Translations under genes and position numbers: made by a program
In this document: positions 1-8,707 of the stretch, piece after piece
How positions within the stretch are numbered: position 1 is the first letter of the stretch
Layout: every line of letters starts with the position of its first letter
The notes under the pieces: model-generated
What the model saw: the letters and a program-made list of their open reading frames with translations, nothing else
Databases searched by the model: none
What the model was told of the DNA's origin: nothing
NCBI GenBank assembly: GCA_021848325.1
Contig: JAJZUU010000003.1
Location: 1 to 64,000 of the forward strand
Length of the DNA stretch: 64,000 bases
DNA from: Pseudomonadota bacterium
GTDB taxonomy: Bacteria; Pseudomonadota; Gammaproteobacteria; Burkholderiales; JAJZUU01
Reading direction: 5' to 3'

Positions 1-75
1 CTCCAGCAACGTCACTTTGTAAAGTTTCATCGGAAAGCCCTCGCCGTCTTGAAGAAGATAGCGAGAGTCTAACAT
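1..75 (-). CDS. 5' end of a truncated ORF running off the left edge (MLDSRYLLQDGEGFPMKLYKVTLLE...)
   Basis: Open reading from ATG at 75 (or 30) to the window edge; too short to classify. Confidence 0.25.
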   Translation of the reverse strand, partial: MLDSRYLLQDGEGFPMKLYKVTLLE

Positions 76-107
76 AATATATACGACATATCATGCGTGA
101 CGTGACA

Positions 108-145
108 CTAGCCTGAAGCGTTCACGCCCCCCACGCGCAGGCTAG
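108..145 (-). terminator. Putative stem-loop at end of nif accessory operon
   Basis: 8-bp perfect inverted repeat CTAGCCTG...CAGGCTAG overlapping the stop codon of the SIR2-like gene; no T-tract. Confidence 0.4.
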
Positions 146-1002
146 CCCGCCACCGCGGCGACCTCCGGTCGCCGGGTGGCGATGGCCTCCCCGAATGCCT
201 GCAGCGTCATGTCGATCCGCCGGACACCCTGCTCCTCCAGGAAACGCGCCTCGTTGCGCGTCAGTTCCCCCTCCAGCACGGCCCAGTGGGTGTCCGAGGA
301 ACGCTTCATGATCTGACGCGCGAAGGCCCGCTCCAGTTGGTTGCGGAAGCGGCAGCCCAGGAACAGGAAATGGCGCCCGGCGCGCAACCGTTGCACCACC
401 TCGGGGATCGGGGTTTGGATGTCGATCTCGGTCAGCACCTCCACGTAGTCGGAATCGGATACCAGAAAGTTCCCGGCCGGCGCGATGGAACCCAGCGGCT
501 GGTACAGCAAGGTGTTCCAGCCGGCCGCTTCCGCCGCCTCGGCCGGCGAGCCGTCGCTGCGATAGCAGCGGGTCCAGGTCCCGAAGTGCTCGGCCTGGCT
601 CAGTCCCTGGATCTGCCCCCAGTCCCGCCGCCCCTGCAGCGCCGCCTGCATGGCGTCGTCATACCAGGCGCCCACGATGAGAGGCTGGGCGGCGAAGGCA
701 TGATGCAGCGGGCCGGGCTGCGCCCCGTCCTGGAACGCCCCCGTCAGCAGCGCGGTGAGGGTCTTGCGGTGCTTGAAGTTCTCGATGTACTGGGCCGCCG
801 CCGTGAGGTTCTTGCGTATCTTGTGGGGCACCGTCACTTTCGCCACCATTCTCTCCGCCAGCGCCTCCGGCGAACTGGGCACCGGGCTGCCCCCCGGCGA
901 GAGGTCCAGCACCCCCGGACCGAAGTAGGGCACCAGTTGCCCGGCGGATGCCTGGGTCATGACTTCGTCCAGCAGCATATTCTCGTCCATGACGCTCTCC
1001 AT
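142..1002 (-). CDS. SIR2-like (SIR2_2-type) protein in nif cluster, probably catalytically inactive
   Basis: GQLVPYFGPGV, LIVGAWYDDAMQAAL, QPLGSIAPAGNFLVSDSDYVEVL and FLFLGCRFRNQLERAF follow SIR2-like motif order; start set at ATG 1002 (ATGA overlap with upstream gene). Confidence 0.7.
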   Translation of the reverse strand: MESVMDENMLLDEVMTQASAGQLVPYFGPGVLDLSPGGSPVPSSPEALAERMVAKVTVPHKIRKNLTAAAQYIENFKHRKTLTALLTGAFQDGAQPGPLHHAFAAQPLIVGAWYDDAMQAALQGRRDWGQIQGLSQAEHFGTWTRCYRSDGSPAEAAEAAGWNTLLYQPLGSIAPAGNFLVSDSDYVEVLTEIDIQTPIPEVVQRLRAGRHFLFLGCRFRNQLERAFARQIMKRSSDTHWAVLEGELTRNEARFLEEQGVRRIDMTLQAFGEAIATRRPEVAAVAG

Positions 1003-1217
1003 CACTCGGTAGCCGGCGCTTTGAGGGCGGCCAGTCGTTCCTCGGGTACCCTGAACACGCCGCGACCGCCGGCCAGGGCTTGATAGCAGTCCTGGGTGCT
1101 TTGGGACAACAGATTGAACCATTCCTGGGGTTTCGCCCCGGCGGGACGCTCACCGATTTCCGAAACGCTGCCGTCCGGGGCGAAGCGCACGTGGATGACC
1201 ACCTGACTGTTTTCCAT
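1002..1217 (-). CDS. Small conserved-looking hypothetical protein (71 aa) in nif operon
   Basis: ORF fits between neighbours with ATGA overlap to downstream gene. Confidence 0.65.
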   Translation of the reverse strand: MENSQVVIHVRFAPDGSVSEIGERPAGAKPQEWFNLLSQSTQDCYQALAGGRGVFRVPEERLAALKAPATE

Positions 1218-1235
1218 GGTTTGCCTCCTTCATCG

Positions 1236-2384
1236 TTAATAGATCGCCGCACCGGCGCCCACGTTGACCGAGGCGTCCTTGGCGGTCTTGACCACGAAAC
1301 CCACTTGGTCTTCGCTCAAATGGGCATGAAACGGAAGCGCGACGGCACGGTCCGCCACCTTCTCGGCCACTGGCAGATTGCCCTTGCGCCAGCCCCGTTC
1401 CATATAGAACGCCTGCAGGTGCATGGGCTGGCAGTAGGCGGCCGCCTCCGCCTTCTCGGTGCGCAGGTCGGCCACGATGGCATCGCGGCTGCTGCGGCTG
1501 AAGCGGGTCCCCAGGTGCACCAGATACAGAAACCAGTGCACCTCGTCGGCCTCGGGCGCGACATAGGGGGGTTTGATGCCCTCGAAGGACTGGACGTGCC
1601 GCAGGTAGTCCCCTTCCACCCGCTTGCGCCGCGCCAGGATCTCCTCGATGCGCGCCAGTTGCGCCAGACCCAGGGCCGCGTTCAGGTCGCTCATGGCGGC
1701 CTGGAGCGGCGGGCTTCCGGTCGCCACCAGGGAAAACCGCTCGTCCGCGCGCCGGTTGCGGTGGTGGCGCAGTCTCGCCGCCAGTTCGGGGTCGTCCGTC
1801 ACTACCATTCCCCCCTCGCCGGCCGCCAGTGCCCCGGGCTGGGAAAAGTCGAAGATGGCGCAGTCGCCGAAGCTCCCCACCGGCCTGCCGCAGTAGCGCG
1901 AACCGATGGCCTCGGTGGAATCTTCCACCAGCAGCAGACCGTGCCGCCCGGCCAGGCTGCGCAGCGCGTCCCAGGCGGCGGGATGGCCGTTGGTGTTGCC
2001 GGCCACGATGGCCCGGGTGCGCGGCGTGATCGTGGCCTCGGCCTTGTCCGGGGCCAGGGTGCCGGCCCAGTAGTCGATGTCGGCGAACACCGGCTCGGCC
2101 CCGGCCAGGGCCACCCCATGGGCGATCTGGTGCCAGGAGAAGGACGAGACGATCACCTCGTCTCCGGGCCCGATGCCCGACGCCCGCAGGCACAGCAGCA
2201 GCCCTGCGGTGCCGCTGGCCACCGCCACCCCGTGACGGCGGCCCAGATGGGCCGCCAGGGCCGCCTCGAAAGCCTCCGCCACCGGCCCGGCGGACAGCCG
2301 CGGGGACTTGAGCACCGCCGTCACCGCGTCCAGTTCGGCTAGGCTGATGTCCGGGTCGGACAGGGCGATCCAGTCTTGGCTCAC
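1236..2384 (-). CDS. DegT/DnrJ/EryC1/StrS aminotransferase-fold protein, nif-associated
   Basis: VASGTAGLLLCLRASGIGPGDEVIVSSFSW, VEDSTEAIGSRYCGRPVGSFGD, GEGGMVVTDD; likely GTG start at 2384. Confidence 0.8.
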   Translation of the reverse strand: MSQDWIALSDPDISLAELDAVTAVLKSPRLSAGPVAEAFEAALAAHLGRRHGVAVASGTAGLLLCLRASGIGPGDEVIVSSFSWHQIAHGVALAGAEPVFADIDYWAGTLAPDKAEATITPRTRAIVAGNTNGHPAAWDALRSLAGRHGLLLVEDSTEAIGSRYCGRPVGSFGDCAIFDFSQPGALAAGEGGMVVTDDPELAARLRHHRNRRADERFSLVATGSPPLQAAMSDLNAALGLAQLARIEEILARRKRVEGDYLRHVQSFEGIKPPYVAPEADEVHWFLYLVHLGTRFSRSSRDAIVADLRTEKAEAAAYCQPMHLQAFYMERGWRKGNLPVAEKVADRAVALPFHAHLSEDQVGFVVKTAKDASVNVGAGAAIY

Positions 2385-2644
2385 CGCCGGCTCGCCACCA
2401 CCACCCCGGTGGCCGCCGACGGGTCGTCGGTGATGCGCCAGCAATGGCCGCTGCCGTCCACCAGGTAGAGGTAGCAGCCGGGGTATTCGCGGAACGGCCG
2501 CTCGCCGCTCATGTCCGCCGCGTCGCAGCGGGTCAGCGACACCCCGGGGAAGCGGATGCGCCAGCCGGCAAGGATGTCCTCCGCTTCCCCGGGGGCCCCG
2601 AGAGCGGCGTCGAAACGCCGTAAGTCGTCTGCGCTCAAGGCCAT
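2381..2644 (-). CDS. Small nif-associated protein, DUF6129-like
   Basis: ORF MALSADDLRRFDAALGAPGEAEDILAGWRIRFPGVSLTRCDAADM...; position between nifT and DegT gene. Confidence 0.55.
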   Translation of the reverse strand: MALSADDLRRFDAALGAPGEAEDILAGWRIRFPGVSLTRCDAADMSGERPFREYPGCYLYLVDGSGHCWRITDDPSAATGVVVASRR

Positions 2645-2646
2645 GG

Positions 2647-2856
2647 TCACTGGCTCACCTTGCGGGCCTCGACCGTGATCGGCAGGGGCGTATCCGCCGC
2701 CAGTTCCGGCAATTCCAGTTGCCAGCCGTTGGCCAGGGTCACCAGGCCGCCCCACATCGCCGTCTTCTCCATGGAGACGATGGGCTCCTCCAGGTCCTTT
2801 TTGGCCACGTAGGCGGACAACGTGCCTGCCCCGTTCTTGCGGATCATTACCTTCAT
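2647..2856 (-). CDS. nifT: NifT/FixU family protein
   Basis: MKVMIRKNGAGTLSAYVAKKDLEEPIVSMEKTAMWGGLVTLANGWQLELPELAADTPLPITVEARKVSQ is a full-length NifT match from memory. Confidence 0.92.
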   Translation of the reverse strand: MKVMIRKNGAGTLSAYVAKKDLEEPIVSMEKTAMWGGLVTLANGWQLELPELAADTPLPITVEARKVSQ

Positions 2857-2889
2857 TGCGCTTCTCCAAGTGTCAAACACGAATCCCGA

Positions 2890-4050
2890 TCACGCCGCGA
2901 CGGCGCCTGCAACCTTCACCACCGCGGGCAGCACCTCCAGCACCCGGTCGATGTCCGCCCTGGTGGTGTAGCGGCTGAGGGAAAAACGGATGGACGCCGC
3001 GGCCCCGGAACGGTCCAGGCCCATGGCGCTCAGCACGTGGGACGGCTCGCTGCCGCCGGCGGCGCACGCCGAACCGGCGGAGGCGTAGATGCCCGCGCGA
3101 TCCAGCTTGTCCAGGATCGCCTCCGCGTCCAGCCCGGCGAACCGGATGTTGGCGGTGTTGGCCACCCGCTCGGCCCCGCCGCCGTTGACCGTGGCACAGG
3201 GTAGCCGCGCCAATATCCCCTGCTCCAGATGGTCTCGCATTGCCTCCACCCCCGCGGCCCCCCCGTCCCCCAGCCATTGGGCCGCGAGGGCACTGGCCAC
3301 CCCGAGGCCGCCGATCGCCGGGACGTTCTCGGTGCCGCCGCGCCTGCCGCGCTCCTGATGGCCGAACAACAGCGGCGGCCACCTGAGGCCCTTGCGCACG
3401 AACAGCGCCCCAATCCCCTGGGGGCCGTGCAGCTTGTGGCCGGACAGGGACAGCAGGTCCACCGGCACCCGGGCCAGGTCGATGACCACCTTGCCCGTGG
3501 CCTGCACCGCGTCGGTGTGGAACAACGCTCCCCTGGCCCGGGCCAGCGCCGCGGCCTGCTCGATGGGAAACAGCACGCCGGTCTCGTTGTTGGCCCACAT
3601 CAGGGACACCAGGGCGGTCCCGGGGGTGACCGCCCGCTCCAGATCGGCAAGGTCCAGCCGCCCCAGGCGGTCCACCGGCAACAGGGTCACCGCCGCCCTC
3701 CCCTGGGCCTCCAGATGGCGCAGCAGAAGCAGGGTGGAGGGGTGCTCCACGGCGCTGGCGACGATGTGGCGCCGCTGCGGGTCGAGGCGCACGGCCCCGA
3801 GCATGGCGGCATGGTTTGCCTCGGTGGCGCCGCCGGTGAACACGATCTCCGCCGGCTGCGCCCCCAGCAGCCGCGCCACTTGCCCGCGCGCCTCCAGCAC
3901 CCGCTGTTTGGCCCGCTGGCCGCGGCCGTGCTTGCTGGACGGGTTGCCCCAGTCCCCCTGCAGGCAGGCCGCCATGGCCGCCACGCACTCCGGGGCCGGC
4001 CGGGTGGTGGCGTTGTTGTCCAGGTAGACTTGCTGCTCGGGGACGTTCAT
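2890..4050 (-). CDS. nifS: Cysteine desulfurase NifS
   Basis: VYLDNNATTRPAPE, SLSGHKLHGPQGIGALFVRKG (PLP Lys), SAGSACAAGGSEPSHVL (active Cys); start ATG 4050. Confidence 0.93.
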   Translation of the reverse strand: MNVPEQQVYLDNNATTRPAPECVAAMAACLQGDWGNPSSKHGRGQRAKQRVLEARGQVARLLGAQPAEIVFTGGATEANHAAMLGAVRLDPQRRHIVASAVEHPSTLLLLRHLEAQGRAAVTLLPVDRLGRLDLADLERAVTPGTALVSLMWANNETGVLFPIEQAAALARARGALFHTDAVQATGKVVIDLARVPVDLLSLSGHKLHGPQGIGALFVRKGLRWPPLLFGHQERGRRGGTENVPAIGGLGVASALAAQWLGDGGAAGVEAMRDHLEQGILARLPCATVNGGGAERVANTANIRFAGLDAEAILDKLDRAGIYASAGSACAAGGSEPSHVLSAMGLDRSGAAASIRFSLSRYTTRADIDRVLEVLPAVVKVAGAVAA

Positions 4051-4394
4051 TGCCAGAATATCCGTTCCGGGTCCTGATTGAGTTGTTGCACCGACTCCGC
4101 CAGGGTGGCGAATTCGCCGCAGGCCAGCCACTGGTCGTTGCGGTGATCCTTGCGGTACAGGCGCCACAGGCGCCGGCGCAGGTCGTACTCCATGCGGGCG
4201 ATATCGATCATGCCGCCGGAGCGGTCGACATTGCGCGAACAACAGGGGCTGCGGACCCGGTAGCCGCCGGCCACGGCGCTCACCTCCGGCGCCACGTAGC
4301 GGTAGCGCTTGCGCTGCGCCAGCATGCGCTCGATGCGCTTGCGGTCCACGTCGTTGGGATGAGGGCCGATCGCCGTTGCGCTGTAGCTGCCCAT
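4047..4394 (-). CDS. Nif-cluster hypothetical protein (C-terminus resembles DUF3024)
   Basis: 115 aa ORF overlapping nifS start; C-terminal WRLYRKDHRNDQWLACGEFATLAESVQQLNQDPERIFW. Confidence 0.55.
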   Translation of the reverse strand: MGSYSATAIGPHPNDVDRKRIERMLAQRKRYRYVAPEVSAVAGGYRVRSPCCSRNVDRSGGMIDIARMEYDLRRRLWRLYRKDHRNDQWLACGEFATLAESVQQLNQDPERIFWQ

Positions 4395-4412
4395 GGTCGC
4401 ACCCGCCGCCGG

Positions 4413-4652
4413 TCAGACCCGGGCGATCTCCTGTTCCAGGCAGCCCACCACCCGCTCGCCCGCGAACTCCACCAGGTACACCGGCGTCTTGGACTCCTGG
4501 TGGCTGCCCACCCGGAGCACCTCGCCCACGGTCCCCTCCGCCACCAGCGGTTCCTCCACCCCCTTGTCCGGGTAGGAGCCGTCGTTGTACAGGTCGACCG
4601 CCGCCTGTACCCGTTCGCCCCACGCGTATTTCGGCAATCTCGGCTCCATCAT
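4413..4652 (-). CDS. nifZ: NifZ family protein (second copy)
   Basis: YAWGERVQAAVDLYNDGSYPDKGVEEPLVAEGTVGEVLRVG...VYLVEF NifZ-like pattern. Confidence 0.75.
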   Translation of the reverse strand: MMEPRLPKYAWGERVQAAVDLYNDGSYPDKGVEEPLVAEGTVGEVLRVGSHQESKTPVYLVEFAGERVVGCLEQEIARV

Positions 4653-4948
4653 GCCGCATCCTCCCTTTCCGTGCCCGCATCCACCGGATCCAGCTCCCGC
4701 GCCTTCATGCCCACCCGGTAGCCGAGCCGGTAAAAATCCACTCCGTAAATGTAGAATTGCTGCAAAAAGGTGCCGATACTGGTGACGTAACCTTCATCGC
4801 CCTTGTTCACCAGGATCTCGCCGATCTCCTTGCCGGGGAAGGTACCGTCGTTGCGCACGGTCTTGCGCGAGCGCACCTTCTGCCCGTAGCCGAAAACCGG
4901 CTCCCGGTCGATCTCCACCATGTCGCTGTCGCGGCTCAGGCCACCCAT
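4649..4948 (-). CDS. nifZ: NifZ family protein (first copy)
   Basis: FGYGQKVRSRKTVRNDGTFPGKEIGEILVNKGDEGYVTSIGTFLQQFYIYGVDF. Confidence 0.85.
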   Translation of the reverse strand: MGGLSRDSDMVEIDREPVFGYGQKVRSRKTVRNDGTFPGKEIGEILVNKGDEGYVTSIGTFLQQFYIYGVDFYRLGYRVGMKARELDPVDAGTEREDAA

Positions 4949-4961
4949 CTCGTTCTCCTCA

Positions 4962-5747
4962 TCAAACAGGCAGACCGCATTCGTTGCCGGCCGCCGGCCC
5001 TGCGGCGGCCTCGATGCGCTGCCTGGCCAACTCCCGCACCGCCGGATCGGCGTCGCCGGACAGGCGCTCCAGGTATTCCTGCCCGATGCGGCTGGCCACC
5101 TCGTAGCGCACCCGCCAGTCCGGGTCGCCCAGCAACAGGGGCAACTGCCCGGCCGCCATGCGGTTTGCCACCTCCAGGCGCACCGCGGGGTCCGGGTCCG
5201 CCATCAGCACCGACAGCCATTCCGCCGGCAGGCGCCGGGCCACGGTGGCGCGTACCTCGGAGTCCGGGTCGTGCACCATCAGGATCAATTTCCGGGGCGG
5301 CAGGCGCCGGGCCACGATCTGCCGCACGTAATAATCGGGATCGTGGATCAGAGTGCCCAGGTGTCGCTCCTCCAGCCGCGCCGCCACCCGGATCCGCACC
5401 TCCCGGTGGGGATCGTTGCGCAGCGCCATCAGGTACTTGGCGGGCAGCCGCCGGGCCGCGCTCCAGCGCACCGTCTCGTCCGGGTCCTTGAGCAACTGGG
5501 GCAGGCAAAACACCTCCACATGATTTGCCGCGACCGCCCGCACCTCGAAGTAGGGATGCGCCAGATAGTCCCTGGCCAGGCCGGGATTCTGGGCAAAAAA
5601 TCGGTCGATGCGCTTGGCGTAGCGGTCGTGCACGCAGGCATGGCCCAGGCTGCACCCCTCGCCCTTGGCCAGCGCCAGGTGCGGGCATGTCTCGCAGCGG
5701 AGCTGCGCCCCCTGCCAGTCCCTGGTCTCGCCAAGATCAGTCGTCAT
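4962..5747 (-). CDS. 4Fe4S leucine-rich-repeat-variant (LRV) protein
   Basis: N-terminal CETCPHLALAKGEGCSLGHAC Cys cluster followed by many ~24-aa repeats (DPDxxVRxxVAxRLPxxxL); resembles the Azotobacter nif-region LRV protein. Confidence 0.85.
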   Translation of the reverse strand: MTTDLGETRDWQGAQLRCETCPHLALAKGEGCSLGHACVHDRYAKRIDRFFAQNPGLARDYLAHPYFEVRAVAANHVEVFCLPQLLKDPDETVRWSAARRLPAKYLMALRNDPHREVRIRVAARLEERHLGTLIHDPDYYVRQIVARRLPPRKLILMVHDPDSEVRATVARRLPAEWLSVLMADPDPAVRLEVANRMAAGQLPLLLGDPDWRVRYEVASRIGQEYLERLSGDADPAVRELARQRIEAAAGPAAGNECGLPV

Positions 5748-6267
5748 CGTCCTGCCCCATGCGTTCAAGCACCCCCAGCAGCACCCTTCCCCCCAGTTTG
5801 TCGGAGGGGTCCAGTTCCAGCAGTTTGGCGATGGCGGCACGCCCCTTGTCCAGGTGACCCAGGCGCATCTGCAGGTAGCCGTAGGCCTTCAGGGTGAACA
5901 GGTAGAAACGGGGCAGGATGGCCTCGTACCTCCCGAAATCCGCATCCCCCTGTTGCACCGTGCGCCAATCCTGCGCCAGGCCGGCGTCCCGGGCGGCCTT
6001 CTCCAGGCATCGCCGGGACACCCGCAGCGCCTCTTCCAGCCTGCCCTTGTAGAAATAGAACCGGTAGAGCCCGATGTAGGCGGCGGCATGCCGCGGCGCC
6101 AGGGCCAGGGCCCGGTGCAGGTGTTCCTCCGCCGCGGCATCGTCATGGTAGGACTGGCCGGCCAGGCGCAGGTGGCGCTCGGCCTCCGGCGGCAGGCCCT
6201 GGCCCAGACACTCCCGCTCCAACAGAGAGATGTCCGCGCCGCCCCTGATGTCGCCGCCGGGCGCCAT
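5737..6267 (-). CDS. TPR-type nif-associated protein
   Basis: Repeats DDAAAEEHLHRALALAPRHAAAYIGLYRFYFYKGRLEEAL... and LGHLDKGRAAIAKLLELDPSD. Confidence 0.65.
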   Translation of the reverse strand: MAPGGDIRGGADISLLERECLGQGLPPEAERHLRLAGQSYHDDAAAEEHLHRALALAPRHAAAYIGLYRFYFYKGRLEEALRVSRRCLEKAARDAGLAQDWRTVQQGDADFGRYEAILPRFYLFTLKAYGYLQMRLGHLDKGRAAIAKLLELDPSDKLGGRVLLGVLERMGQDDDD

Positions 6268-6274
6268 CGATCCC

Positions 6275-6646
6275 TCAATGCTTGCGCGGGATGCTGGAGA
6301 CGGTGATGGTGGCCACCCCCGGCGCACTGCTGCTGCCGCAACTGCCGCAGGCGGCCGCGTTCGGATTGATAAAGGTCAGGCCGCTGCTCATGGGCGAGTC
6401 GCTGAAATCGATGGTGACGCCGTCCAGCAGAAGACGGCTCTCCGCCGGCAGGAACAGCTTGAGCCCGTTGCTGACGACGACGCTGTCGCCGGACCGGGGG
6501 GCGGCCTCCACCGTGAACTCCGAGGCCAACCCGGAACATCCGCCGGCGCTGACCACCAGGCGGAAGCCGGCATTCTCGTTCCCGCCGCCGAAGCGGACCA
6601 TGCGGCGCATGAATTTTTCGGCACCGGGTGTGATCGTCAGGTTCAT
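6275..6646 (-). CDS. HesB/IscA-type Fe-S carrier (nif-specific IscA)
   Basis: FRLVVSAGGCSGLASEFTVE and C-terminal NPNAAACGSCGSS Cys motifs. Confidence 0.88.
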   Translation of the reverse strand: MNLTITPGAEKFMRRMVRFGGGNENAGFRLVVSAGGCSGLASEFTVEAAPRSGDSVVVSNGLKLFLPAESRLLLDGVTIDFSDSPMSSGLTFINPNAAACGSCGSSSAPGVATITVSSIPRKH

Positions 6647-6655
6647 TTTCCCCTC

Positions 6656-6877
6656 CTATGCGGCCTGGTAGCGCGGATAGCCGTTGTCGATCACGCAGGT
6701 GTTCTCCACCGGACACACGGCCGCGCACTGGGGATCGTCGAAATAACCGATGCACTCGGTGCATTTCTTGGCGATGATGACGAAGGTGCCGTCCTTTTCC
6801 TGGATGGCCACGTTGGGGCACTCCGGCTCGCAGGCGGAGCAGGCGGTGCATTGGGAAGCGATGATCTTGTATGCCAT
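6656..6877 (-). CDS. fdxN: 2[4Fe-4S] ferredoxin adjacent to nifB
   Basis: [12 protein letters not shown] and [19 protein letters not shown] motifs. Confidence 0.88.
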   Translation of the reverse strand: MAYKIIASQCTACSACEPECPNVAIQEKDGTFVIIAKKCTECIGYFDDPQCAAVCPVENTCVIDNGYPRYQAA

Positions 6878-6928
6878 GATTTTCTCCTGTTGCTGGTTTG
6901 GTGAAAGGTTCAACAAGGCGGCCCGGCC

Positions 6929-8488
6929 TCAGGCGGCGATGTAGGCCCCCTGGCGGATGTCCGCGTCGCCCTTGTCGATGTGGGCGATCTCGCCGCGCCT
7001 GACCTTCTCCACGTATTCCTTGAAGTAGGCAATGACGGACTGCTCGATGAACTCGTGGGCATAGCCGTCCACCGGGTCGATCCCGGCGGCCTTGAGGCTG
7101 TCTTTGGGACAGGCGCCGATCTTGGCCACGAACACCGCCACGCAGTCGTTGATGGCGCGGATTACCGTGTCCAGGGTGTCTTCCTCGCCGTAGCCGCCCT
7201 GGCAGTAATGGTCCACCCGGCGGTGACCGATGAACTTGGTGCCGGCGGCGCTCACCTCGTAGATCTGGAATTCGCCGGCGTGGCCGAAGTGCTCGTTGAT
7301 ACGCCCGCCGCCCTTGGTGGCCACCGCGGCCAGGATCTTGATGTCGCCGAAATCGGCTCCCGGTTGCGCCAGTTCCGCCTCCCTGGCCGCCACCTTTTCC
7401 TGCCGGTCCTGCTCCACCCGCTCCTGGTAGGCCTTCCTGGCGGCAGCGTCGTAGCTGACCTCCATGGCCATCACCTTCTCGGTGCTGAACTCGGCGCTGC
7501 GGTCCTCTCCCAGCAGCCCCACCGCATCGGCGCGGCACTGGCGGCAATGGCGCATCATGTTCATCTCGCCCTCGCACTGGTCCTGCAGCGCCTTCAGTTC
7601 CTGGGCGGTGGGTCCGCGCTGGCCGTTGAGGCCGAACACGGTGCCGTGCTCCGGGGCCGAGATCAGCGGCATGATGTTGTGCAGAAACGCCCCCCGCGAC
7701 TTGACCGCCCGGTTCACCTCCACCAGGTGCCGGTCGTTGACGCCGGGGATCATCACCGAATTGACCTTGCACAGGATGCCGGCGGCGGTAAGCATCTCCA
7801 GCCCTTGCAGTTGACGCTCGGACAATATGCGGGCCGCCTCCCTGCCGGTATAGCGCTTGTGCCGGTAGAAGATCCACGGGTAGATGTGCTGCCCCACCTC
7901 CGGGTCCACCACGTTGATGGTGATGGTGACATGGTCCACGTTGAAGCGCTTGATGGTTTCCACATGGTCCGGCAGGGCCAGGCCGTTGGTGGACAGGCAC
8001 AGCTTGATATCGGGGGCCTCCCGGGCCACCAGCTCGAAGGTCCGGAAGGTCTTTTCCGGATTGGCCAGGGGATCCCCCGGGCCGGCGATGCCCAGCACCG
8101 TCATCTGCGGGATGGCGGAGGCCACCGCCACCACCTTCCTGGCCGCCTGTTCCGGGGTCAGCTTCTCACTCACCACCCCCGGCCGGCTCTCGTTGGCGCA
8201 GTCGTATTTGCGGTTGCAGTAGTTGCACTGGATGTTGCAGGCCGGCGCCACCGCCACGTGCATGCGCGCATAGTGGTGGTGCGCCTCTTCGCTGTAGCAG
8301 GGATGGTTCTTCACCTTCTCCCATACCTCCGGGGGCAGGTCCCCCTGTCCGGCCGCCGAGCCGCAACTGGCCTTGCCGGCGCCACCCGAACTGCCGCAGC
8401 CCTTGTGTTCCGCGATTTTCTGCATCAGCGCGTCCAGAGGCTGAATCTCGTGGACCGTTCCGTTGTTCGCCGCCGCCTGGTCTTGCAT
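6929..8488 (-). CDS. nifB: FeMo cofactor biosynthesis radical SAM protein NifB with C-terminal NifX/NafY-like domain
   Basis: [14 protein letters not shown] radical SAM motif; [25 protein letters not shown]-terminal [20 protein letters not shown]; start ATG 8488. Confidence 0.96.
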   Translation of the reverse strand: MQDQAAANNGTVHEIQPLDALMQKIAEHKGCGSSGGAGKASCGSAAGQGDLPPEVWEKVKNHPCYSEEAHHHYARMHVAVAPACNIQCNYCNRKYDCANESRPGVVSEKLTPEQAARKVVAVASAIPQMTVLGIAGPGDPLANPEKTFRTFELVAREAPDIKLCLSTNGLALPDHVETIKRFNVDHVTITINVVDPEVGQHIYPWIFYRHKRYTGREAARILSERQLQGLEMLTAAGILCKVNSVMIPGVNDRHLVEVNRAVKSRGAFLHNIMPLISAPEHGTVFGLNGQRGPTAQELKALQDQCEGEMNMMRHCRQCRADAVGLLGEDRSAEFSTEKVMAMEVSYDAAARKAYQERVEQDRQEKVAAREAELAQPGADFGDIKILAAVATKGGGRINEHFGHAGEFQIYEVSAAGTKFIGHRRVDHYCQGGYGEEDTLDTVIRAINDCVAVFVAKIGACPKDSLKAAGIDPVDGYAHEFIEQSVIAYFKEYVEKVRRGEIAHIDKGDADIRQGAYIAA

Positions 8489-8593
8489 GGGTCGCTCCCG
8501 TCTGGTTAAACCGCCCTGTCGCCGAGGCCAGGATCCGGGGGCGCCCCGGGATTCCCTGACACGCATCGAACAAGGCCTTCCGGGAATATTCTT

Positions 8594-8609
8594 AGCAATG
8601 ACCGTGCCA
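8594..8609 (-). promoter_or_regulatory. Sigma54 (-24/-12) promoter of nifB operon
   Basis: Minus strand TGGCAC-GGTCA-TTGCT, exact match to TGGCAC-N5-TTGCW. Confidence 0.9.
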
Positions 8610-8667
8610 AACCGGAGAGAACGCCGGATCACCGCGAAAACAGGGGTTCTGCACCAGATTGCCGGGT

Positions 8668-8683
8668 TGTCGAAATGCCTACA
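8668..8683 (-). promoter_or_regulatory. NifA upstream activator sequence 1
   Basis: TGT-CGAAATGCCT-ACA, exact TGT-N10-ACA. Confidence 0.8.
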
Positions 8684-8707
8684 AAAGACCGTCCGCTGTA
8701 GTGAATT

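Noticed and set aside
142-1002. SIR2-like gene as an anti-phage defence effector
   Set aside because: Sits at the end of a nif operon, lacks the catalytic Asn and His, and has no defence partner genes nearby.
2890-4680. 596 aa ORF as a fusion protein
   Set aside because: Only the portion from ATG 4050 is nifS; the upstream part is an alternate frame of the nifZ region and adjacent ORF.
5889-8000. 703 aa minus-strand ORF
   Set aside because: Out-of-frame reading through nifB, fdxN, iscA and TPR genes; Gly/Arg-rich with no motifs.
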